Positions 14,926 to 22,971 are shown, counted from the stretch's first letter. The stretch: 64,000 nt of DNA from Casp-actino8 sp039800005 (GCA_039800005.1 JBDLRN010000064.1:9728-73727), one strand, 5' to 3'. The notes: generated by a model not told the origin, from the letters alone. Numbers and translations: made by a program.

Positions 14926-15026
14926 ACAGGTCACAAGACCACCGGCTCATCGCAGCCGGGAGACGCACCCGCAAGGGAAGCGCCGAAAGGGCCGGTGCCA
15001 TCGGGGGGTTGGCACCGGCCCTTTCG
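14926..15026 (+). ncRNA. Candidate structured RNA (small RNA or 5' leader) ending in a strong hairpin
   Basis: The transcript predicted from the promoter above carries a 6-bp hairpin (CCGGCT/AGCCGG, about 14942-14959). It then has a perfect 16-bp hairpin, 14984-14999 with 15011-15026, whose 11-nt loop contains six G. There is no open frame with coding character. No U-run follows, but such tails are often missing in high-GC genomes. It could be an independent RNA of about 100 nt, or a leader that controls the DUF62 gene starting about 100 bp later. I could not match it to a known riboswitch. Confidence 0.45.
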
Positions 15027-15124
15027 CATTTCCGGGATCTTCCCCCGACGTCGCCGTCGCTCCATCGCTCGCGAGTTCGCGGTGCATGTCGCATTCACGA
15101 GTCGTCACTGACACACTGCCCACG

Positions 15125-15991
15125 ATGGTGAACGGACGTACCTACGACACCGTGTCGTTCCTCTCCGATCTCGGACAGGGATCCGATGCCGTCGGTGTCG
15201 TTCACGCATTGTTGCGCGATCTGGCCCCTGGACTTCACGTCGTCGACATCACACACGACGTCCCACCGTTCGACGTGCGTGCCGGATCACTCGCGCTCGC
15301 CCGGGCCGTGGCGTACGTGCCGAGCGGAATCGTCGTGGCGTGTGTCGACCCGGGCGCCGGCACCGATCGTCGACTCGTGGCGATCGAAGTGGCGGGTGGA
15401 AACGGGGTGTTCCTCGGACCCGACAACGGATTGTTGGCGACGGGTGTGGCGCTGGCTGGTGGTGCCGAACGCGCCGTCATTCTCGATCGAGACGAACACC
15501 ATCTCGCGTCACCGGGTGCCACGTTCGCCGCGCGCGACGTGTTGGCTCCCGTGACGGCGGCTCTCGCTCGCGGCGTCGACATGTCGGAGCTCGGTTCGCC
15601 GATCGATCCGGGATCGTTGCTCCCGAGTGTGGTCCCGATTCCACGAGAGGAGGACGGAACCTTGGCGTGCGAGATCCTCTGGGTCGATCGTTTCGGCAAC
15701 TGTCAGATCAACGTGTCGTACGACGACGTCCTCGGTGTGTTCGGACCCGATACCTCCCGAGTTCGCATCGCTTTCGGCGACGAGCTGCGCAACGTCGAGA
15801 TCGTCACGGCCTTCGGCGCGCTCGGTACCGGCGCCTTCGGCTTGGTGATCGACGCGTCAGGTCTGCTCGCCCTGGCCTTCGATCGAGCGTCGGCGTCCCG
15901 AGAACTCGGCCTCGGTGAGGGAGACGCGGTACGTCTGTCACCAGCCGAGGGGCCCGGTGGCGTGACGGTCCCGGTGACATTGCGATCCTGA
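15125..15991 (+). CDS. SAM hydroxide adenosyltransferase (DUF62 family)
   Basis: This 288-residue protein of the chlorinase/fluorinase-like fold hydrolyses S-adenosylmethionine to adenosine and methionine. Family landmarks are 'VSFLSDLGQGSDAVGVVHALL', 'DITHDVPPFDVRAGSLALARA', 'CVDPGAGTDRRLVAIE', 'GPDNGLL' and 'WVDRFGNCQINV'. The ATG at 15125 was chosen because homologues begin a few residues before 'FLSDLG' and CACACT lies 7 nt upstream; an in-frame ATG at 15086 is possible. A candidate leader or small RNA lies directly upstream. The physiological purpose of SAM hydrolysis is uncertain. Confidence 0.85.
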   Translation: MVNGRTYDTVSFLSDLGQGSDAVGVVHALLRDLAPGLHVVDITHDVPPFDVRAGSLALARAVAYVPSGIVVACVDPGAGTDRRLVAIEVAGGNGVFLGPDNGLLATGVALAGGAERAVILDRDEHHLASPGATFAARDVLAPVTAALARGVDMSELGSPIDPGSLLPSVVPIPREEDGTLACEILWVDRFGNCQINVSYDDVLGVFGPDTSRVRIAFGDELRNVEIVTAFGALGTGAFGLVIDASGLLALAFDRASASRELGLGEGDAVRLSPAEGPGGVTVPVTLRS

Positions 15992-16008
15992 GTCGAAGCC
16001 CGAGTCGA

Positions 16009-16055
16009 ATCTGGTGCGGGATCTTCACCTATGCGGTGAAGAATCCTCACCAGAA
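16009..16055 (-). repeat. 47-bp palindromic element, copy C (reverse)
   Basis: On the minus strand: outer arm TTCTGGTG, AGGAT, inner arm TCTTCACC, loop GCATA, inner arm GGTGAAGA, TCCCG, outer arm CACCAGAT. The inner arms pair perfectly over 8 bp, and the change TTTT to TCTT relative to copy D keeps the pairing. It sits 17 bp after the DUF62 stop. Confidence 0.85.
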
Positions 16056-16068
16056 CACCGGGGGTGGC

Positions 16069-16074
16069 TAGCGT
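16069..16074 (+). promoter_or_regulatory. -10 element for the 27-residue membrane peptide
   Basis: TAGCGT, 7 nt before the GTG at 16082. Its form is the same as the -10 of proC and of the RidA gene. Confidence 0.45.
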
Positions 16075-16081
16075 GAGGGGC

Positions 16082-16165
16082 GTGAGGCCGGCGACCACTC
16101 TCACCGTTGCGCTGTTGCTGGCGGGGATCTTCATCGCCGGGATCGTGTCACTCCTGAGTCTGTGA
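16082..16165 (+). CDS. 27-residue hydrophobic peptide, unknown function
   Basis: A GTG frame of 27 codons encodes a short basic start (VRPATT) and one hydrophobic helix ending in 'GIVSLLSL'. It follows a canonical -10 with leaderless spacing and ends 9 bp before the acyl-CoA ligase start. The frame is too short for usual gene calling. Support comes only from the promoter spacing and the clean single-span composition. Confidence 0.45.
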   Translation: MRPATTLTVALLLAGIFIAGIVSLLSL

Positions 16166-16174
16166 CGTGGTGCC

Positions 16175-17677
16175 GTGAACCTTGCGTCCATCGTCGCCAC
16201 GCACGCCGCCGCCCGCCCAGCCATCATCAGCCGTGGACGCACCACCGATTACGGAACTCTGCGCGCGCAGATCGACGGTCTGCGCGGATCACTCGCCGCG
16301 CTCGGCGTGCAGCGCAACGACCGGGTCGCTCTCGTGTGCGGCAACAGCCGGGCCTTCGTGGTGTCGTACCTGGCGACCATCGGTCTCGGCGCCATCGCCG
16401 TGCCGCTCAACCCACTCGCCCCCACACCCGAATTGCAGCGCGAACTCGAGGTCGTGACCCCGACGGCCGCAGTCGTCGAAGTGTCGGGTCGCCCCTCGTT
16501 CTCCGGTCTCTCGTTCGATCGTCTCCCGACGTTGCGGGACGTGATCCTCACTGACGATCAGAACGTCGAGTTTCCGGCCCCGCTCGCCACTCATTCGTTC
16601 GACGCACTGCTCGCCGGATCTCCGGTTCCGATCGCCGACGTCGATCCGAGGCAGCCGGCCGTGCTGATGTTCACCAGCGGAACAGCTGGCGCGCCGCGGG
16701 CCGCGATCCTCACTCACGGCAACTTGCTCGCCAACATCGAGCAGAACGAGCGCATGCCCGACCACGTGCGTGCCGACGACGTGGTGTTCGGCGTTCTTCC
16801 GGTGTTCCACATCTTCGGACTCAACGTGGTCGTCGGAATGTCGCTCCACGCCGGAGCGTGTGTGGTTCTCATTCAACGTTTCGATCCGGTGGCGGCCGTC
16901 GAGACGCTTTCCGAACGGGGCATCACCGTGCTGCCGGGTGCGCCGCCGGTCTGGGTCGCTTTGTCACTCCTCGAGGGTTTCGACGCGTCCCACTTCACAA
17001 CGGTTCGTCTGGCCCTCACTGGTGCGTCGCGTATGCCCGGTGACGCCATCGAGCGACTCGAGCGCAAGTTCGGACTCGTGCTGCGCGAGGGCTACGGACT
17101 CACCGAAGCCGCACCCGTGGTCACGAGTTCGGTGGGAATCGAGCCCCGGCGCGATTCGGTCGGTCAGGTGGTACCCGGTGTCGAGGTACGCGTCGTCGAT
17201 TCCGAGGGCGACGACATCCTCGCCGGTGACAGTGGTGAAGTACTCGTGCGCGGTGACAACGTGTTCGTCGGCTATTGGAACGATGCCGAGGCGACGGCTC
17301 GCGTACTCGACGTCGACGGCTGGCTGCACACCGGCGACATCGCGACGGTCGACGGTGACGGCTACCTCTATTTGCTCGATCGAGCCAAGGACCTGATCAT
17401 CGTGTCGGGATTCAACGTCTTCCCCGCCGAGGTGGAGGAAGTGCTCATGCGTCATCCAGCGGTGTTCGAAGCCGGAGTGATCGGTGTTCCGCATCCGCAG
17501 ACGGGCGAAGCGGTGCGCGCCTACGTGGTGCTGAAGCCGGGAGCCGAAGCCGACGAGGACGCTCTCATCGACCACTGTCACGATCACGTCGCGCGCTACA
17601 AGTGCCCGACCAAGGTGTTGATCGTCGACGCGCTACCGCACAACCACTTCGGCAAGCTGCTCCGTCGCTCGTTGTGA
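16175..17677 (+). CDS. AMP-forming acyl-CoA ligase (long-chain fatty acid/acyl type)
   Basis: This 500-residue ANL-superfamily enzyme activates a carboxylic acid as acyl-AMP and transfers it to CoA. The P-loop motif 'FTSGTAGAPRAAILTHGN' lies near residue 168. A5 is 'EGYGLTEAAPV', A7 is 'GWLHTGDIA', A8 is 'DRAKDLIIVSGFNVFPAEVEEV' and the catalytic A10 Lys is in 'NHFGKLLRR' near the C-terminus. The length is normal. The chain specificity is not readable. It starts with GTG, 9 bp after the 27-residue frame. Its 3' end overlaps the convergent membrane gene by 45 bp. Confidence 0.88.
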   Translation: MNLASIVATHAAARPAIISRGRTTDYGTLRAQIDGLRGSLAALGVQRNDRVALVCGNSRAFVVSYLATIGLGAIAVPLNPLAPTPELQRELEVVTPTAAVVEVSGRPSFSGLSFDRLPTLRDVILTDDQNVEFPAPLATHSFDALLAGSPVPIADVDPRQPAVLMFTSGTAGAPRAAILTHGNLLANIEQNERMPDHVRADDVVFGVLPVFHIFGLNVVVGMSLHAGACVVLIQRFDPVAAVETLSERGITVLPGAPPVWVALSLLEGFDASHFTTVRLALTGASRMPGDAIERLERKFGLVLREGYGLTEAAPVVTSSVGIEPRRDSVGQVVPGVEVRVVDSEGDDILAGDSGEVLVRGDNVFVGYWNDAEATARVLDVDGWLHTGDIATVDGDGYLYLLDRAKDLIIVSGFNVFPAEVEEVLMRHPAVFEAGVIGVPHPQTGEAVRAYVVLKPGAEADEDALIDHCHDHVARYKCPTKVLIVDALPHNHFGKLLRRSL

Positions 17678-18376
17678 CGATGCCACCAGGAAACCGGCGA
17701 ACAGGATCACCACTCCGACCACCAGCGTGACCGCGAAGGCGCGATCCTCGCCCAGTCGACCGGCGAACGAACCACTCGCGGACAACACGAGGGTTCCGAC
17801 CGCGATGAGCACGTTGGCGACGGTGTGTCGACGAACGTCGGAGATCTGCCGCGTCGCACCGGACAGAGCGGGTATTCGCCCGCGAAGCGATCGAGCGACC
17901 GACCACAGGGCACCCACGATGATCACGAGCGCCGCCACACCCGACCCCACGGCGGCGAACGCACGCGGTGCGGCGTCGAACAGTTCGCTGCCCTGAGGCA
18001 TCGCACTTCCTTCGACGTCGACCCACTTCATCGGGGCGACGAGCGTGACGCCGACCGCGGCGCCCGAGAGCCCGACGAGCCAGGCGCGAACTCGATCGCC
18101 GAGAACACGACCGCCGAGCAGGTACACCGTGCCGAGGGCCAGCCACGGGACGTTGAGAATCGCCCCGGCGAGATAGAAGACGCGGAACGAGGATCGACTC
18201 CAGCCGCGGGCCTCGGCCCACCACAGTGCCGCCGAACCCAGAGCGAACAAGACGAGTGACACGGTCCAGGCCGCTTCGTGGGCACGACGACGACGCAACC
18301 AGCGATCGAAGGTCGACAGCGCGAACGCCGACGCCACGAGAGTTGCCGAGGCGGCCAGTGCGGCATCGAGAGTCAC
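17633..18376 (-). CDS. Multi-span integral membrane protein, unknown
   Basis: This 247-residue protein has about seven hydrophobic segments and no recognisable catalytic motif. The pattern of evenly spaced helices with short loops resembles 7-TM sensor or heme-type membrane proteins, but I cannot assign it. The GTG at 18376 follows a minus-strand TAACGT by exactly 6 nt, which decides the start. It is transcribed divergently from rex, with 164 bp between the start codons. Confidence 0.7.
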   Translation of the reverse strand: MTLDAALAASATLVASAFALSTFDRWLRRRRAHEAAWTVSLVLFALGSAALWWAEARGWSRSSFRVFYLAGAILNVPWLALGTVYLLGGRVLGDRVRAWLVGLSGAAVGVTLVAPMKWVDVEGSAMPQGSELFDAAPRAFAAVGSGVAALVIIVGALWSVARSLRGRIPALSGATRQISDVRRHTVANVLIAVGTLVLSASGSFAGRLGEDRAFAVTLVVGVVILFAGFLVASSQRATEQLAEVVVR

Positions 18377-18382
18377 GCTTCC

Positions 18383-18388
18383 ACGTTA
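18383..18388 (-). promoter_or_regulatory. -10 element for the membrane protein, leaderless type
   Basis: TAACGT on the minus strand, 6 nt before GTG 18376. Confidence 0.5.
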
Positions 18389-18525
18389 GAAGTGACCGAG
18401 GTGAAAAGTCCTGGTGTGGCCGGTCGCGATCGGTCGCGACCCGGCAGAGACGTTCGGCCCGGCCACGGTGACCGATGACCGGCCGGTGAATCGATCGTGA
18501 CTTCGTGAATTTGCGAACGTCGCCC

Positions 18526-18531
18526 TAGCGT
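18526..18531 (+). promoter_or_regulatory. -10 element for rex
   Basis: TAGCGT, 9 nt before the ATG at 18541. I do not see a full Rex palindrome here, so autoregulation is not shown. Confidence 0.45.
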
Positions 18532-18540
18532 TTCGGAACG

Positions 18541-19224
18541 ATGGTCGATCGCCCCCGACGCCGCATTCCCGAAGCCACGGTCATCCGTCTGCCCCTGTAC
18601 CTGCGCATCCTCAACGAGGTGGCCGACGAGGGGGTCGAGCACCTGTCGTCGGATCGTCTGGCCGAACTGGCCGGCGTCAACGCCGCCAAGGTCCGCAAGG
18701 ACCTGAGCTACCTCGGCAGTTATGGCACGCGAGGCGTGGGGTACGAAGTGTCGTATCTCGTGTACCAGATACAGCGCGAACTCGGCCTCAACCACGAGTG
18801 GCCGATCGTGATCATCGGTGCCGGCAACCTGGGTCAGGCCCTGTCCGGCTACGCCGGTTTCGGACAGCGCGGCTTCCCGGTGGCAGGCATCGTCGACGTC
18901 GACACCGAGAAGGTGGGTTCGGTGATCGGAGGAGTTCGGGTGCGTCACATCGACGACCTGCCGCAGATCGTCGCCGCCCGTCAGGTCTCGATCGGCGTCG
19001 TGGCGGTACCGCCGGTCGCCGCTCAGGACGCGGCCGATCGTCTCGTGCGGGCCGGTGTCACCAGCATTCTGAACTTCGCCCCGGTGGTCCTGTCGGTGCC
19101 GCGCGGTGTGACCGTTCGCAAGGTCGACCTGGCTCTCGAACTGCAGATCCTCAGCTACTACGAACAGAAGCGAGCGTCGACCCTGCAGATCGTTCCGCGA
19201 TCGGGCTCCGGCGCGTCGGCCTGA
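18541..19224 (+). CDS. rex: Redox-sensing transcriptional repressor Rex
   Basis: This 227-residue protein has an N-terminal winged helix ('IPEATVIRLPLYLRIL', 'LAELAGVNAAKVRKDLSYLG', 'YGTRGVGY') and a Rossmann domain with 'IIGAGNLGQALSGYAGF' (about 96-112). A C-terminal swapped helix follows. Rex senses the NADH/NAD+ ratio and represses respiratory genes such as nuo and cytochrome operons. Its position beside the large respiratory block makes those operons likely targets. I found only a half-matching operator (22182-22201). The start is the only reasonable one. Confidence 0.93.
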   Translation: MVDRPRRRIPEATVIRLPLYLRILNEVADEGVEHLSSDRLAELAGVNAAKVRKDLSYLGSYGTRGVGYEVSYLVYQIQRELGLNHEWPIVIIGAGNLGQALSGYAGFGQRGFPVAGIVDVDTEKVGSVIGGVRVRHIDDLPQIVAARQVSIGVVAVPPVAAQDAADRLVRAGVTSILNFAPVVLSVPRGVTVRKVDLALELQILSYYEQKRASTLQIVPRSGSGASA

Positions 19225-19241
19225 CGCCGACCGCGCCGATC

Positions 19242-19247
19242 TACGCT
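19242..19247 (+). promoter_or_regulatory. -10 element for the gene at 19254, leaderless type
   Basis: TACGCT followed by 6 nt and ATG. This allows independent transcription despite the short gap after rex. Confidence 0.5.
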
Positions 19248-19253
19248 CGACCC

Positions 19254-19850
19254 ATGCGACAGTTCGCCACGTGGCGATTCTGGGCGACCATCGCCACTCT
19301 CGTCGTCGTGACACTCGTGTTACGAGGCTGTCTCGGCTCCGAGGCCGATTCGACAGATGTCGACGTCGTCACGTCGCGACGTGTCGATCTGATCTCGCTC
19401 ACCGCCACGATCCGATCCGATGCGCCGTGGTTCGTGTCCGGTGGTGCGATGGTCGGAGACGCCACCGTGGTCCTCGCGAACGGACGAGTGATCCGCCTGA
19501 CCGACGGAACGATCGGCGAGAGTTCGTGTCTCTATCCCGACGTCACGAACGCGTGCGTTCTGTTGGCCGACACTCTGGGCGACGGTGTCGTGTGGTTCGC
19601 GCTGCTGCCGGCTCCGCCGAGTGCGTCGAACGAACTCGAACTGCCACCCATCGTCGAATTACTCGAGGGAGTCACGTTCGCTCGACTCGACAACGGCTGG
19701 GAGATTCCGCTTCTCGACCGCGTCGTCCGGCGATGCGAGACCGAATCACCGAATCTGACGGCATTCGTGCAACGGTTCGCCGATCGACACGCCACCATCG
19801 TCGATCTCGATCGCGCCCAGGTGTCGGCCGTTCGCTGTCTCGAGAACTGA
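19254..19850 (+). CDS. Membrane-anchored extracytoplasmic protein, unknown (possible lipoprotein)
   Basis: This 198-residue protein has an N-terminal hydrophobic segment (about 8-23) followed by L-R-G-C, which could be a lipobox though the Arg is atypical. The rest is soluble and beta-rich, with a 'VSGGAMVGDATVVLANGRVIRLTDGTIG' stretch. I do not recognise a family. The start is fixed by the -10 spacing. It is in the same direction as rex but probably has its own promoter. Confidence 0.65.
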   Translation: MRQFATWRFWATIATLVVVTLVLRGCLGSEADSTDVDVVTSRRVDLISLTATIRSDAPWFVSGGAMVGDATVVLANGRVIRLTDGTIGESSCLYPDVTNACVLLADTLGDGVVWFALLPAPPSASNELELPPIVELLEGVTFARLDNGWEIPLLDRVVRRCETESPNLTAFVQRFADRHATIVDLDRAQVSAVRCLEN

Positions 19851-19872
19851 TCGCAGCGAGCGAGGTCGCGCC

Positions 19873-21138
19873 TCAGGCGTTGGGCGCCAGACGCACGATG
19901 GTCGCCGCGGCCTTGTAGGCGGCTTCGGCCGGACCGATCTCGTCGGGACGCAGCAGGTTGGCCATGATACGCAACACCCATTCCATGAGCGTGCGACTGT
20001 GCATGCCCACCCGACTCAACTCGCGCATGATGACCGGACGGCCGATGATGCGTGCGAACAGTCGAGCCACCTTGAAGTACTGGCCGTACTCGGCGTCGAG
20101 CAACTGCTGGTACTGCTGCAACGCAGCCGGATCGTTCTCACTGATCGCTTGATACAGAACATCGGCGGCGATGCGCGCGGTCTCGTACGCATAGTCGATC
20201 CCTTCGCCGTTGAAGGGGTTCACACTTCCGGCGGCGTCGCCGACGACGAGATACGTGGGGCCCCACTTCGGTCCGACCGAACCGCCCATGGGGATACGAC
20301 CCGACGTGGCCTTGTTGGTGGGATTGTCGGGATCGATCTCCCACTTGTCGGCCACCATGTGTGCGTACTCGTTGAGCAGGTGAGTCGTGTTGACGCTCTT
20401 GAAGTCGCGGAACGTGGAGAGCAATCCGACACCGATGTTCACCGTGCCGTCGCCCACCGGGAAGATCCAGCCGTAACCGGGCAACGGGTTTCCGTTGCGA
20501 TCCTTCACGTCGAGAGCCGATTCGATCCAGGGATCGGCGTGACGGGGCGTCTCCCAGTACGTGCGAATCGCCGTTCCGTAAGGCCATTCCTTGGTGCGGA
20601 AGGTTCCGAGCGCGCGACCGAAACGACTGTTGGCACCATCGGCCACGACCACGTAGTTGGCCGACACGTCGATCGACTTTCCGTCCTTGTTGGTGAGCGT
20701 CGCGCCACGCACGAAACCTCGATCGAGAATCGGTGCTCCGGCTTCGTGACCTTCGAGAAGGGTTGCGCCGGCTCGCTCGGCGTTGCGCGCCACCATCGTG
20801 TCGAGTTCCCGACGACGCACGACGTAGCCGTGCTGTGGGTAGATCGGATGGGTGGGCCACTGCAGTTCGAGTTCACGTCCGTGCGCCGTGGCCCGCAGAC
20901 CTTCGTACCGATGGAACTGCGACAACTCGTCGGCCAGGCCCATGTCGCCGAGCTGTTTCACCGCTCGCGGGGTCAGACCGTCACCACAGGTCTTCTCGCG
21001 CGGGAAGGTCTTCTTGTCGACCATGACCACGTCGAGGCCGTGGCGAGCCAACCAGTACCCGGCCGCTGAACCGGCCGGACCGGCCCCGATCACCAGGACG
21101 TCGTGATGAGAGCCGTCATGGACCGTTGAAGTCGACAT
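19873..21138 (-). CDS. Geranylgeranyl reductase-family FAD oxidoreductase (MenJ-like)
   Basis: This 421-residue flavoprotein has 'VIGAGPAGSAAGYWLARHG' (FAD Rossmann motif), 'FPREKTCGDGLTPRAVKQL' and 'VVGDAAGSVNPFNGEGIDYA', the three GGR-family blocks. Members reduce isoprenoid double bonds in lipids, chlorophyll or menaquinone; mycobacterial MenJ saturates one bond of the menaquinone tail. Placement beside the quinol-oxidising complex makes a quinone substrate attractive, but this is inference. The ATG at 21138 follows CACACT by 7 nt on the minus strand. Confidence 0.8.
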   Translation of the reverse strand: MSTSTVHDGSHHDVLVIGAGPAGSAAGYWLARHGLDVVMVDKKTFPREKTCGDGLTPRAVKQLGDMGLADELSQFHRYEGLRATAHGRELELQWPTHPIYPQHGYVVRRRELDTMVARNAERAGATLLEGHEAGAPILDRGFVRGATLTNKDGKSIDVSANYVVVADGANSRFGRALGTFRTKEWPYGTAIRTYWETPRHADPWIESALDVKDRNGNPLPGYGWIFPVGDGTVNIGVGLLSTFRDFKSVNTTHLLNEYAHMVADKWEIDPDNPTNKATSGRIPMGGSVGPKWGPTYLVVGDAAGSVNPFNGEGIDYAYETARIAADVLYQAISENDPAALQQYQQLLDAEYGQYFKVARLFARIIGRPVIMRELSRVGMHSRTLMEWVLRIMANLLRPDEIGPAEAAYKAAATIVRLAPNA

Positions 21139-21235
21139 GGGCGTCAGTGTGTCGGCTGACGGACTCCACCGCCCAGGCGGGCGAGCTCTGATGGGGTGAC
21201 GAGCGACTCAGGCGCAGGGCCCGGGCCGCTGCGGC

Positions 21236-22057
21236 TCACATGCCGTATTCGGTACCGGCGGTCGTGCCGAGGCGGGGCTCGGTGCCGACCCCGACTTCGG
21301 GGCTGTCGAAGGTCAAAGAACCATTCTCGAGACCGAGGAAGATCTCGCTCTCCTCGCTACACCACTTCTCGTACTCCTCGGCCCACTCGCCACCCTCATC
21401 GGCTCCGGAGAGGTCGTAGCGGATGTGGCAGACCACGCCCAGGATCTCGTACTCGGTCAGGGCCCCACCGTACGTGGCTCCCTGGGCCGGCATGGGGCTG
21501 CCGTTGTAGGACCGGGGGGCGTGGGCACCACCCTCACGATCCGGGTCGCCGTAGGTGGCGACGCCCGCCGCTTCCCAGGCTTCCGTCCCTGCGTAGACCC
21601 ACAAAAGCATGTCCTCGATGTGCGGGAAGGTCTTCAACGATTCGCCACCGCTCAGCACGCGACCGGCTCCGCCACCGCCGTCCCCACCGTGGCAGGACGC
21701 GCAGGTGCCGTAGTTCTCGATGCCGATGGCAATCGGGCCGCTGGCCTCGGCTTTTTGGGGCTGGAGACCCCGGACGTACATGAACAAGAAGATGGGCAGC
21801 AGGGCCAGGGTCAACATGGCCCAGGAGGGGATGCGAGTCCGCGTCTTGGCGGCGGTGACGTAGGCCGGGTCCGGCGTGACCGGCGGGGTGACCGGGGCCG
21901 GAGCCTCGGCTCGCGGGGCCGGGCTGGCCGACGTGGTGGCCGGGACGGGGGCCGAGGCTCCCTCGGCCGACCCCGACGATGCCGAGCTGTCGCTCGACGC
22001 TCCGCCAGCACGGCGGTCGCGAGAGCGCTTCAGAAGGTGTTCGGGAATCTCGGTCAC
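21236..22057 (-). CDS. Membrane-anchored monoheme cytochrome c
   Basis: This 273-residue protein has a charged N-terminal block, a Pro/Ala/Ser-rich linker (about 25-65), one membrane span (about 77-95) and an outer domain with CASCH heme motif near 117. A Met-containing 'GSPMPAQGATYGG' could provide the sixth ligand. It opens with MTEIPEHLLKR, the same words that open the cytochrome b C-terminal subunit on the other strand. It would carry electrons from the bc complex to an oxidase. It starts with GTG, with AAAGGA 7 nt upstream. The gap to the GGR gene is 97 bp. Confidence 0.8.
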   Translation of the reverse strand: MTEIPEHLLKRSRDRRAGGASSDSSASSGSAEGASAPVPATTSASPAPRAEAPAPVTPPVTPDPAYVTAAKTRTRIPSWAMLTLALLPIFLFMYVRGLQPQKAEASGPIAIGIENYGTCASCHGGDGGGGAGRVLSGGESLKTFPHIEDMLLWVYAGTEAWEAAGVATYGDPDREGGAHAPRSYNGSPMPAQGATYGGALTEYEILGVVCHIRYDLSGADEGGEWAEEYEKWCSEESEIFLGLENGSLTFDSPEVGVGTEPRLGTTAGTEYGM

Positions 22058-22103
22058 TGACCAGTCCTTTCGGGGGACCCGATGGGGGCACGAACGACTG
22101 CAC

Positions 22104-22109
22104 AGAATA
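22104..22109 (-). promoter_or_regulatory. Possible -10 for the cytochrome c gene
   Basis: TATTCT on the minus strand, giving a leader of about 40 nt that includes the ribosome site. Part of the 424-bp divergent region 22058-22481. Confidence 0.35.
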
Positions 22110-22118
22110 GAGCCCCGG

Positions 22119-22145
22119 CGGTCCGGAACGGGAATTCCCGGACCG
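22119..22145. promoter_or_regulatory. Inverted repeat in the cytochrome c / bc-operon divergent region
   Basis: Arms CGGTCCGG (22119-22126) and CCGGACCG (22138-22145) flank an 11-bp centre that contains GGAATTCC. It lies just upstream of the cytochrome c -10, so it could be an operator. The regulator is unknown. Confidence 0.3.
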
Positions 22146-22181
22146 ACGTCACGGTACCCCTGTCGGGTCGTCGCAGTGAGT

Positions 22182-22201
22182 GATCGAACACGAGTTCACA
22201 A
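22182..22201. promoter_or_regulatory. Half-matching Rex operator
   Basis: The Rex consensus is TTGTGAA-n6-TTCACAA. Here the right arm TTCACAA is perfect (22195-22201), the spacing is exact, and the left arm GATCGAA keeps only GAA. It lies between the cytochrome c gene and the bc/nuo operon, where a Rex site would be expected. Confidence 0.3.
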
Positions 22202-22382
22202 CCACCCCTGTCGAGCGGTCGAACCTGATAGACCACACCGTTGGAACCTCTCTCGGTCGGTACGTCGCCGGGTCGGTTCTCGCACCCTCCGCCCTCCCGG
22301 TGGCCCCGCCAAGGTCGCCGAACGTGACCGACGTCGTCGGTTCCGGTCGTGGCGAGTTGGGTGGTCGAGAACCCCTGCCGAC

Positions 22383-22388
22383 TAAGGT
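22383..22388 (+). promoter_or_regulatory. Possible -10 for the bc/nuo operon
   Basis: TAAGGT about 93 bp before the first gene, giving a leader of roughly 87 nt. There is no good -35. The rest of 22202-22481 shows nothing else I can name. Confidence 0.3.
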
Positions 22389-22481
22389 CGCGAAAGTATC
22401 CACACGGTGGTGCATCGTCCTGTGCGACGGTTCGCCTTCGACAAACGACCAGTTCACGCGGCCCGACGGGGCACAGAAGGG

Positions 22482-22970
22482 ATGACCGGCACGATGCTGG
22501 CGATCGACATTCTGAAATGGCCGGGGATGAATCAGGCTTTCCTCTTCACCTTTGCGCTCACGCTCGTGCTCACCGGCCTCGTCTTCGTGTACGGCAAGCG
22601 CCGTCCGCTCGGCACCCCGGTCTCGTGGGGTGAGGCGATGATCGGCTCGGTCTACGCGTTCTTCGTGATGTTCCTGGCCTACGGCGTGGTGCCGCACCAG
22701 TGGCTGGTTCACGTCCAGAACGAACTCGGCTGGCAGTCCGACAAGATGCTCTACGGCCCTGGCGACATCTTCAAGTCACAGGCGAAGGGTGGAAGCTTTC
22801 CCTTCGACATCAACTACCTGCAGGTCGGCGACATCCTCGTGACCGGCATCTACGGACTCTTCCTCGGTCTGCAGATCTACATCTGGGTGTGGTGGCAGAA
22901 GCGGGGCAAGTCGGCCTCCACCGAACTCGAGAAGTCCACGTACGGCCGCCCGTTGGTGAAGAAGGTCTGA
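22482..22970 (+). CDS. Membrane protein, first gene of the bc-complex operon
   Basis: This 162-residue protein has three hydrophobic segments (about residues 15-35, 48-68 and 115-140), with an outer loop containing 'HQWLVHVQNELGWQSDKM'. No cofactor motif is evident. The ATG was chosen for the AGAAGGG just upstream; a longer frame from 22407 lacks a ribosome site and encodes basic, unstructured residues. The stop is 1 bp from the ferredoxin start. I infer a subunit or assembly factor of the reductase. Confidence 0.7.
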   Translation: MTGTMLAIDILKWPGMNQAFLFTFALTLVLTGLVFVYGKRRPLGTPVSWGEAMIGSVYAFFVMFLAYGVVPHQWLVHVQNELGWQSDKMLYGPGDIFKSQAKGGSFPFDINYLQVGDILVTGIYGLFLGLQIYIWVWWQKRGKSASTELEKSTYGRPLVKKV

Positions 22971-22971
22971 C

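Noticed and set aside
14984..15026. Hairpin with six-base homopolymer loop considered as 6C RNA (read on the minus strand)
   Set aside because: 6C RNA needs two hairpins with C-rich loops; only one is present here and the promoter points the other way.
18396..18420. Possible fifth copy of the palindromic element (GGTGAAAAGTCCTGGTG-like)
   Set aside because: Only scattered short matches; segment lengths and outer arms are not kept.
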